A stretch of 64,000 nucleotides of DNA from a virus. The stretch lies in IMG/VR virus record IMGVR_UViG_3300036939_000082, positions 124,001 to 188,000 of that record; one strand, given 5' to 3'. Positions within the stretch are counted from its first letter, which is position 1; each line of letters opens with the position of its first letter. The position numbers and the translations under genes were made by a program. This document shows, in pieces, positions 58,436 through 64,000 of this stretch. Below the pieces are notes generated by a model that was not told where the DNA came from, made no database searches, and saw only the letters and a list, made by a program, of their open reading frames with translations.

Positions 58436-58624
58436 ATGACTCCCAAGGAAATCAAAAAACTTAAACAGAGAATTGCTGTACTCAACAGATTGATAGCTCG
58501 TTTTAGTTATTCCAGAAAGTTTATCCGGCGGTGCTGTGGCGAACTGCTGGACAAAGAGGCTAAATTGCGCCAGAATACCGTTCAATACAAGATAGCTTCC
58601 AGCGGTCAACTCTGTTTGTTTTAA
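58436..58624 (+). CDS. Small basic helical protein
   Basis: 62 residues from the ATG at 58436; GTG codons overlapping the previous stop are alternative starts. MTPKEIKKLKQRIAVLNRLI is a basic coiled coil, followed by RKFIRRCCGELLDKEAKLRQ. It may bind nucleic acid. Its stop codon overlaps an in-frame ATG of the LRR gene region (58624), suggesting an operon. Confidence 0.5.
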   Translation: MTPKEIKKLKQRIAVLNRLIARFSYSRKFIRRCCGELLDKEAKLRQNTVQYKIASSGQLCLF

Positions 58625-58662
58625 TGGCGGGCGATCGGATTATCCAACTACATCACGAAACA

Positions 58663-59133
58663 ATGAAAACTTTGCAAAAGATTCTTGATGAAACCCCAAC
58701 ATTAATTGAACAGGCTTATCTCGATCTTGAAAACAATCAAATTGAGAATGTTGAGTTACTAGCACCTCTGACTAACTTGATAGGTCTTTACCTCAGAGAC
58801 AATCAAATAAGCGATATTAAACCGCTTGCATCTCTGACTAATTTGACTACTCTTTACCTCGCAAACAATCATATCGCCGATTTGGAACCGCTTACATCTT
58901 TGACTAATTTGACTGTATTGTCGCTCGGAAACAATCTAATCAGCGATTTAAGACCGTTGACATCCCTGGCAAAACTAACTACACTTTCTTTGGAAAACAA
59001 TTTGATTAGCAACTTAAAACCGTTAGAAAACCTCGTTCATTTGATTTGGATCGATATTACAAACAATCAAGTCAGCAATGAAGATATTGTCTGGTTGCAA
59101 AACAAGTTGCCAAAATGCCGGATTTACTTCTGA
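58663..59133 (+). CDS. Leucine-rich repeat protein (SDS22/internalin type)
   Basis: 156 residues from ATG 58663; an ATG at 58624 would add 13 residues. Five tandem 22-residue repeats of the form (L/S)xPLxxLTNLTxLxLxxNxIxD (for example LASLTNLTTLYLANNHIADL). No signal peptide or anchor, so cytosolic; LRRs of this type mediate protein binding. HIP1 sites occur only at the very start, and the repeat DNA is uniform, indicating recent repeat expansion. Confidence 0.85.
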   Translation: MKTLQKILDETPTLIEQAYLDLENNQIENVELLAPLTNLIGLYLRDNQISDIKPLASLTNLTTLYLANNHIADLEPLTSLTNLTVLSLGNNLISDLRPLTSLAKLTTLSLENNLISNLKPLENLVHLIWIDITNNQVSNEDIVWLQNKLPKCRIYF

Positions 59134-59138
59134 AAAAC

Positions 59139-59172
59139 TTGCTCCTATATCCGCAGGAGCTAAAAGGGCGGA
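59139..59172 (+). repeat. Leader repeat, copy 1
   Basis: TTGCTC…TATCCGCAGGAGC…GGGCGGA, 32-34 bases, with a 6-bp stem GCTCCT/AGGAGC. A near-identical copy is at 59415. It stands between genes, 30 bases before the next start. Confidence 0.65.
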
Positions 59173-59199
59173 CAATTCAATCAACTACATCACAAAACA

Positions 59200-59391
59200 A
59201 TGACAACCAAAAACATCGAAAAAAATAATGCTGTAATTGGATGGGTTATACCACCAGCTAACACAGTACGTCGCCCTTCTCCTTGGAGACATAATTACAG
59301 TTGGTTTCCGGTATGTACAATAGATTATTTACCAAGTCAAAAAGACAAATATCATCCCGTTGACAAGCCCCTAGGCGGTTGGGGTATCTAA
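59200..59391 (+). CDS. 63-aa hypothetical protein
   Basis: MTTKNIEKNNAVIGWVIPPA…; Trp/Pro/His-rich, ends PVDKPLGGWGI. Between two copies of the leader repeat and with leader ACATCACAAAACAATG nearly identical to that of the LRR gene. No family recognised. Confidence 0.5.
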   Translation: MTTKNIEKNNAVIGWVIPPANTVRRPSPWRHNYSWFPVCTIDYLPSQKDKYHPVDKPLGGWGI

Positions 59392-59414
59392 AAGTAACAA
59401 AGCATCAAACCGTT

Positions 59415-59447
59415 TTGCTCAGTATCCGCAGGAGCTAAAAGGGCGGA
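59415..59447 (+). repeat. Leader repeat, copy 2
   Basis: Matches 59139-59172 except for a 2-base shortening in the first arm. It precedes the 357-aa gene. Confidence 0.65.
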
Positions 59448-59479
59448 TGATTTAACTTACTCAATTTCAACACAAAACA

Positions 59480-60553
59480 ATGACAGCCGAAAACACAATT
59501 TCAATCCCCGGTATCCAGCCTTCTTTGCTAGAAGAAGCTAAAAAGATGCGCGATCGCCAGCTAGAAGAACTCGATCGCCTGCGTCAAAAGAAAGAAGCTC
59601 TTGAGTCCAAGCGCATTGAAGAAAGCAAGCAAGCTTTTCTAGAATATTTGGATAAATACGCTGGCAGTATCTTGAATCAGTTAGATTTTTCGACACCCCC
59701 TCTAGATATTGAGAACTATGATGGGTTGTGGGTTTACGATTTCACGGTTGCTCACACAGTCATTTCATTAGCAGCACCAGAAAATCTTCACGGTGGCAAA
59801 TGTACAGTCGGTGTCAGCGTCAAAGGTAGTTACTTTGGGGATGTAAAAAGGAAGTGGATTGACAGAGACAATTTTTCTGATTACTTGTTTGGTCTTGTAG
59901 GTGAGATAGTTGAAGAATATCAGCAATATCGCTGGTTAGTAGTAGATTTAGACCAATACAATTCTGAACTTAAAGTCGCAGCACAAAAAACTGAAAACCA
60001 CATCGCAAATGACAAACACTCTGTTTGGACTTGGTCCGATCGCGCAACTCTAAACTTCTACAAAATTACCTGGACAAAAGGTGGTTGTTGTAGCTCAGAT
60101 ACCGAGTCCGGTTGGTCGCTGTCCGATCGCCCCGACGACGACGGTTACTTCCACCTGTTAACCCCGACGAACAGTATCAACCCTCGAAAGCTAAAAGTTA
60201 CCCCCAGCGCGATCGAGCTTTTTTCTGTAGCACGATCCGAAGATGTGCCACCCGAACTCATGGTAACTATCTGTCCCGAATTTGAGGTGGCGATCGCTTC
60301 AGAGCTTACACTCCATGAAGTCAATTGGACTGAAGAACAAATCCTAGCCTACAAACAAGGGGTAGAAAACTGTCCATTGAATGAGATTACAGAAGATGAC
60401 ATTCACATTCTCTTCCCAGAACACCTTCCCAAGCGTCCGAGCGAAATTCCAGACTTGGTGGTGTATCGAACACAGTCTATCGAGCTAGGACGAGTGCCTT
60501 GTCTTCAAATTAGACAGGCGGTTGAGGCGATCGCTTCTTGCGAAAATAGCTAA
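59480..60553 (+). CDS. Hypothetical protein with N-terminal coiled coil
   Basis: 357 residues. Residues 15-75: coiled coil (LLEEAKKMRDRQLEELDRLR). Residues 85-260: beta-rich domain with Trp and Asp (YDGLWVYDFTVAHTVISLAA, TVGVSVKGSYFGDVKRKW, WSLSDRPDDDGYFHLLTPTN). Residues 265-357: helical (TEEQILAYKQGVENCPLNEI). No known family. Leader AACACAAAACAATG. It may form a unit with the next gene (75-base gap). Confidence 0.6.
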   Translation: MTAENTISIPGIQPSLLEEAKKMRDRQLEELDRLRQKKEALESKRIEESKQAFLEYLDKYAGSILNQLDFSTPPLDIENYDGLWVYDFTVAHTVISLAAPENLHGGKCTVGVSVKGSYFGDVKRKWIDRDNFSDYLFGLVGEIVEEYQQYRWLVVDLDQYNSELKVAAQKTENHIANDKHSVWTWSDRATLNFYKITWTKGGCCSSDTESGWSLSDRPDDDGYFHLLTPTNSINPRKLKVTPSAIELFSVARSEDVPPELMVTICPEFEVAIASELTLHEVNWTEEQILAYKQGVENCPLNEITEDDIHILFPEHLPKRPSEIPDLVVYRTQSIELGRVPCLQIRQAVEAIASCENS

Positions 60554-60628
60554 ATTTGTACAATCGCCAAACTGCGGTACGGCTGAATAGAACCGCAATT
60601 AATTTACCCAATAATCACGAAAAACACA

Positions 60629-61624
60629 ATGTCTAACTCAACTGGTAAAACAAAAGCGGAAGTCGTTGATACAAGCGCGATTGAAACAACTGAAGTAGAA
60701 GTTCTCCAAACTGCAAGAATGTACGATCTCGATTCTGAACTATTTTCTGAGGAGTATTTTGCACCACTTGAAGAGCCTTTGCCTTATGCGATTAGTGACG
60801 CTCGCGGGTTCATAACGATTCCCGAAACAGAAATAGAAAAAACTTTGTGGCTAGATCCTCCACAAAACTTTATCACTGAATCAATTAAAGGGGGAGAACC
60901 GTTCTCTGCTATCAGGTTTACCGATGTTCGCATTTCCCTTTTGGGAAAAAGTGCACCGTACTGGTACTACTCGAATTCACCTGAAAATAGAGCTTCAAAA
61001 CTTGCGGGTAAACCAGTTTGTTGGTACAACTCTCCCGATGGAGAGATTTTAAAAGCTAAGCTAGAGACAGATCCTTTGCCTGCCAGCAATATCCGTCCTT
61101 ATGCTTATGCAACGAAACTTCAGTTTTTGCTGCTAGATTCAGACAACATCCCCCTGCATGAAATTCCATTCACTTGCAATTTTCGAGGTAGTGCTTGCTG
61201 GCACGTTTTGGATGAATTGCGGAAATTCTACTCATCTGCTGAAAAAACATTGTCCAAGGTAGGCAATTTTCGTCGAACTGCTTTTGATCAAAGGGTGCGG
61301 TCACTGTTGATTCCTAGTATTAAATTTGGAACAGATTGGGTAGGATCTGTCGCCAAGTCCGAAGCAATTCGGATCAAGGAAATTACGAAGCCAACTGTAG
61401 AAAATATGACCGAGTGGTATTTGGGTTTTAAACAAACGACTGCTACTCGCAACCTAATTTGGGACACGCAATTTAACTACAAAGATTGTGGTGCAAATCG
61501 ATTGCCAGAACCGATCGCCCTTAATTCAGCACAGATCGCCCCGGCAATTCCTAGTAGCGCCAACGTTCCTCAATTGAATCCCGGTTCCGAAGAAGTAGAT
61601 GCTGAAGCAGCTAACCTTTTTTAA
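60629..61624 (+). CDS. Hypothetical protein, possibly DUF5895-like
   Basis: 331 residues. N-terminal 35 are Thr/Glu-rich and disordered. Residues 50-170: PLPYAISDARGFITIPETEI, WLDPPQNFITESIKGGEPFS, KSAPYWYYSN. Residues 175-300 include FTCNFRGSACWHVLDELRKF and a helical EWYLGFKQTTATRNLIW. The combination of PYA…GFITI and a central chaperone-like domain reminds me of DUF5895 plasmid proteins of cyanobacteria, but with low certainty. No enzyme motif. Terminator at 61651. Confidence 0.6.
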   Translation: MSNSTGKTKAEVVDTSAIETTEVEVLQTARMYDLDSELFSEEYFAPLEEPLPYAISDARGFITIPETEIEKTLWLDPPQNFITESIKGGEPFSAIRFTDVRISLLGKSAPYWYYSNSPENRASKLAGKPVCWYNSPDGEILKAKLETDPLPASNIRPYAYATKLQFLLLDSDNIPLHEIPFTCNFRGSACWHVLDELRKFYSSAEKTLSKVGNFRRTAFDQRVRSLLIPSIKFGTDWVGSVAKSEAIRIKEITKPTVENMTEWYLGFKQTTATRNLIWDTQFNYKDCGANRLPEPIALNSAQIAPAIPSSANVPQLNPGSEEVDAEAANLF

Positions 61625-61650
61625 GACTAAATCTCCCTAGTTTCAGTTTT

Positions 61651-61685
61651 AGAGCTAGGTGGTTTATCGCTACCTAGCTCTTGCT
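61651..61685 (+). terminator. Intrinsic terminator
   Basis: AGAGCTAGGT/ACCTAGCTCT, then TGCTCTTTT; closes the 331-aa gene. Confidence 0.65.
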
Positions 61686-61695
61686 CTTTTACCCG

Positions 61696-61869
61696 ATGTT
61701 TAAAATGCCATTATCAAAGATCAAGCAACTACCGCCATTAGTCAAATACCCTGGAGGTAAAACCCTAGTTGCCCCATTAATAGCCGAACACTACGATCGC
61801 CAGCTCAGATATGTTTCGCTGTTTGTCGGCGGGTTGGGAGACGTAATGGCGATCGACCCAAAACACTAA
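61696..61869 (+). pseudogene. dam: Truncated Dam-type adenine methylase, N-terminal stump
   Basis: 57 codons: PPLVKYPGGKTLVAPLIAEHY…RYVSLFVGGLGDVMAIDP then stop. KYPGGK is the SAM-binding start of Dam enzymes and LFVGGLGDV corresponds to the F-x-G-G segment; family members run about 260-300 residues, so over 200 are missing, including the DPPY motif. The intact adenine methylase starts 38 bases later. Confidence 0.75.
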
Positions 61870-61907
61870 CCGCCGATCAATCTGTACCATAAACCACATA
61901 CTTCATT

Positions 61908-62645
61908 ATGTACGCACTAAACAACAAAATAGATAATCCAAGATCGACTAGACATGAGTTTGACTTTTACGAGACTCCCGCGTGGTTGACACTTTTAGGA
62001 CTAGCTCACATTCCTTTTTCTGGCACGATCGGGGAGCCTTGCGCGGGACACGGCGCGATCGCCACAATCATGAAAGAGGCTGGCTTCAGTATCTGGCTCA
62101 ACGATATTGATTCAAACAAGCCTGCCGACTATCACGGCGATGCAACCAAGGTACAACACTGGGAAACTTTGCCGGAAGCTGACTGGATTTTCAGCAACCC
62201 GCCGTATGGGAAACTTGCCGCACCAATTGTCCAAAACGCATATTGCCACGCAAAGATTGGCATTGCTATGATTCTCCGGTTGAACTGGCTTGAGGTCTGC
62301 GACGATCGTGCTGACTTTCTCAAGCGTCATCCACCAACGCTAATAATCAACGTCCCCAGATTTTGTTACACAAAATCAGCTAAAGGGGAATGGGCTACAG
62401 ATATGTGTCCAACCAATATCTATTGTTGGCAAAAGTCAAATATTAGCGGATTGACAGAGATTCTGTCGCTATCAAAAGCGGAAATTCCTCTATTTTACAA
62501 AAACCCAGACGAAAGCCCTACGGTTGAACAAGTCAAAGTGGAAATTCCTCGTCGAATCAATAAATGGGCAAATCCTTCTGGGAAACGACGAACACTAGAA
62601 GATTTGCAGAGGTTGTTAGGTACTGACAAACCCGCTCAGATGTAA
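61908..62645 (+). CDS. N6-adenine DNA methyltransferase (NPPY type)
   Basis: 245 residues. SAM motif GEPCAGHGAIA (about 43-53), acidic turn NDID (about 65), catalytic SNPPYG (about 103-108). The target-recognition part follows (LRLNWLEVCDDRADFLKRHP, PRFCYTKSAKGEWATD). No restriction partner gene nearby. Such solitary phage methylases modify phage DNA against host restriction or regulate genes. The C-terminal 50 residues are basic (RRINKWANPSGKRRTLEDLQ). Confidence 0.82.
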   Translation: MYALNNKIDNPRSTRHEFDFYETPAWLTLLGLAHIPFSGTIGEPCAGHGAIATIMKEAGFSIWLNDIDSNKPADYHGDATKVQHWETLPEADWIFSNPPYGKLAAPIVQNAYCHAKIGIAMILRLNWLEVCDDRADFLKRHPPTLIINVPRFCYTKSAKGEWATDMCPTNIYCWQKSNISGLTEILSLSKAEIPLFYKNPDESPTVEQVKVEIPRRINKWANPSGKRRTLEDLQRLLGTDKPAQM

Positions 62646-62747
62646 TGAGATCGCCCGTGAACCGATCGCGTTATCGAACTTTATTCTGACTTGGGCTTTA
62701 CTATTACCACCTTCCACAAAACTCGGGCCATTAACTGCAAGGGGGAA

Positions 62748-62810
62748 GGGAGGAAAACCGGGGCGATCGAAATGTTAGCAACTAAAAATACCACAAAGGA
62801 AAAAACAATG
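62748..62810 (+). repeat. Duplicated 5' leader, copy 1
   Basis: 63 bases, GGGAGGAAAACCGGGGCGAT to AAAAAACAATG; contains ATG at 62772 in frame with the gene. Copy 2 at 63134 differs at about 9 positions plus one extra G. Confidence 0.75.
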
Positions 62811-63122
62811 TTAATGTCAACAATAGACCGTGTAAAACAGTTCTTTCAAAAAGATAAGGAAAGAAATGACGAGATATCTTTCAACTGTCCATGTTGCAAC
62901 CACGTTTTTCTTGAGTCATATTTGTTGGATAAAGAAATTAAGCTCCGAAACAATTTACCCTATCCTCCACTTTTTTGGCGTACAATTACCTGTCCATCAT
63001 GTGAGTCAAGATATTATGCACAAAAAGAGGAAAATAAAGTGATTCTTGAGGCAATAACGGACTTCAACGAGAATGAAGATGTGTTGATTGACCCAAAAAG
63101 ATATCGAGATATTTGGTGGTAG
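62808..63122 (+). CDS. Small zinc-ribbon protein
   Basis: 104 residues from ATG 62808, with AAAGG 8 bases upstream; an ATG at 62772 inside the duplicated leader would add 12 residues (MLATKNTTKEKT). Two Cys pairs, CPCC near 26 and CPSC near 62, form a zinc ribbon (FNCPCCNHVF, TITCPSCESRYY). N- and C-terminal parts are charged helices. Function unknown; possibly nucleic-acid or protein binding. Confidence 0.65.
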   Translation: MLMSTIDRVKQFFQKDKERNDEISFNCPCCNHVFLESYLLDKEIKLRNNLPYPPLFWRTITCPSCESRYYAQKEENKVILEAITDFNENEDVLIDPKRYRDIWW

Positions 63123-63133
63123 TATTACAAATG

Positions 63134-63197
63134 GGGAGGAAAACACGGGTGATCGAAATGTTGGCAACCAAAAATACTACAAAGGGAAAAAACAATG
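63134..63197 (+). repeat. Duplicated 5' leader, copy 2
   Basis: Matches 62748-62810. The extra G shifts the internal ATG (63158) out of frame, giving a 14-codon upstream ORF that overlaps the real start and stops at 63201. Confidence 0.75.
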
Positions 63198-63539
63198 CCT
63201 GATTACTACGATACAGTTTACCGTCAAGTCATCAAAGAAATTCTAAGTAAACACATTAGACCTTATGACGAAAAAGAAGAGAAAGTCTGTGAATTTTCCT
63301 GGGCAATTCTTGCCAGGGAACGTTATGCAGGGGCAACAGGTCTTACAAAAAGGATTGAATACGATGTAGTTGAAAATGAAAGTATAGTCTGTGGCATCAA
63401 GAACATCAAGCAGCAAACAGATTTTATCTCGTTTCAGATAGATGTCTACAGGTTATCAAACAGCTATTATCTAGTAGAGCAAGCGAAGAGGATAACTTTC
63501 CAGTTGTGCAACGCAAAGCTTTATGACTTCATTCACTAA
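63195..63539 (+). CDS. Hypothetical protein
   Basis: 114 residues. Helical start (YYDTVYRQVIKEILSKHIRP), then beta-rich (RIEYDVVENESIVCGIKNI, DFISFQIDVYRLSNSYYL). It looks like a small compact domain; family not recognised. Translation may be influenced by the upstream ORF in the duplicated leader. Confidence 0.55.
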   Translation: MPDYYDTVYRQVIKEILSKHIRPYDEKEEKVCEFSWAILARERYAGATGLTKRIEYDVVENESIVCGIKNIKQQTDFISFQIDVYRLSNSYYLVEQAKRITFQLCNAKLYDFIH

Positions 63540-63573
63540 AACAAAGTCAAAACATTCTCCCAAACACAAAACA

Positions 63574-64000
63574 ATGAAAACATCAACAGAATTAAAAGCT
63601 GAGCTAGAAAACTTGAGGCAAGAAAGCAGTGCTTTAGCAACAGAAGCCAAAGAACTAGAACAAAGATTGAAAGCGATCGAAGACAGGAAAGCCAATCTTG
63701 ATGGAGGTAGATATCGGGGACTGATCGAATGTAAAATTGCTGAAATCAAAGAAGCTGAGTCTCGCGAGAAAGATGAAGCTTGTCCTCGACCAATTTGGAT
63801 AGAGCCTCCTGCGATGTCTCTCACAACGGATAAGATTTTGGTAATTAGTAGAATCACAAAGAAAAGGATAACCCTAAAAGAAATTGGAGGGCGTGAAGTT
63901 CATTTTTCAAAAGAGACAGGAACTACTGTTTACGATGATTACACCTACGATCGCGTAAAGCTAGATGTAAATGCAGCTATTGATATCTGGGATTCTCATG
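63574..64000 (+). CDS. Coiled-coil hypothetical protein, C-terminus beyond window
   Basis: Open from ATG 63574 to the right edge, 142 codons visible. Residues 1-70 are a Glu/Lys coiled coil (STELKAELENLRQESSALAT); from 75 onward beta-rich (KILVISRITKKRITLKEIGG, TTVYDDYTYDRVKLDV). Leader AAACACAAAACAATG. Frames on the opposite strand here are shadows. Family not recognised. Confidence 0.6.
   Translation, partial: MKTSTELKAELENLRQESSALATEAKELEQRLKAIEDRKANLDGGRYRGLIECKIAEIKEAESREKDEACPRPIWIEPPAMSLTTDKILVISRITKKRITLKEIGGREVHFSKETGTTVYDDYTYDRVKLDVNAAIDIWDSH

Overview
The window reads as DNA of a filamentous, non-heterocystous type cyanobacterium (Microcoleus/Oscillatoria/Phormidium-like) carrying a prophage, or a large temperate phage or phage-plasmid. 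Two signals support this. The cyanobacterial HIP1 octamer GCGATCGC and its GCGATCGCC/CGATCG variants are dense throughout, including inside late phage genes. The gene set mixes tailed-phage structure genes with cyanobacterial families (cyAbrB-like regulator, phytochrome-type kinase, DUF6575). No capsid, portal, terminase or integrase gene is visible, so whether the phage is complete cannot be judged here.

Layout. 1-4.0 kb (minus): adhesion and lysis end of a tail module, with a partial MTD-like fibre, an S74-chaperone fibre, a small protein and a GH19+M23 cell-wall hydrolase. 4.1-7.9 kb: an orphan HTH antitoxin-like gene, then a plus-strand signalling operon (GAF-GAF-PAS-type histidine kinase and two receiver proteins) with its own promoter and a leader hairpin. 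7.9-10.4 kb: small genes packed as promoter-gene-terminator cassettes (moron-like). 10.4-29.3 kb (minus): one giant tape-measure gene of about 6293 codons, started at a TTG behind a hairpin leader that recurs in front of the S74 fibre gene. 29.4-31.7 kb: a small membrane protein and an unassigned 469-aa protein. 31.8-37.1 kb: a 1766-aa N6-adenine methylase/SF2 helicase fusion of the DarB-like antirestriction type with an acidic repeat tail. 37.2-41.3 kb: more cassettes and a beta-helix tailspike.

41.3-64 kb is an accessory region of small, mostly unassigned genes. It holds two TnpB-only IS200/IS605-group elements: one splits a higA gene and the other splits a DUF6575 gene, fusing in frame with it. 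It also holds an HNH endonuclease with three HTH repeats, a replication-initiator-like HTH protein, cyAbrB and XRE regulators, an LRR protein, an NPPY adenine methylase next to a broken Dam, and several decayed fragments that are partial copies of intact genes in the window. Many plus-strand genes here start in the same A-rich context (…AAACAATG) without a Shine-Dalgarno sequence.

Working together: the tape measure, fibres and hydrolase form the tail and infection apparatus; the methylase-helicase and adenine methylase probably protect injected DNA from host restriction; XRE, cyAbrB and the kinase operon are regulatory candidates. Nothing was searched against a database; family names come from motif recognition. 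Coordinates of short sites were counted by hand and may be off by 1-2 bases.
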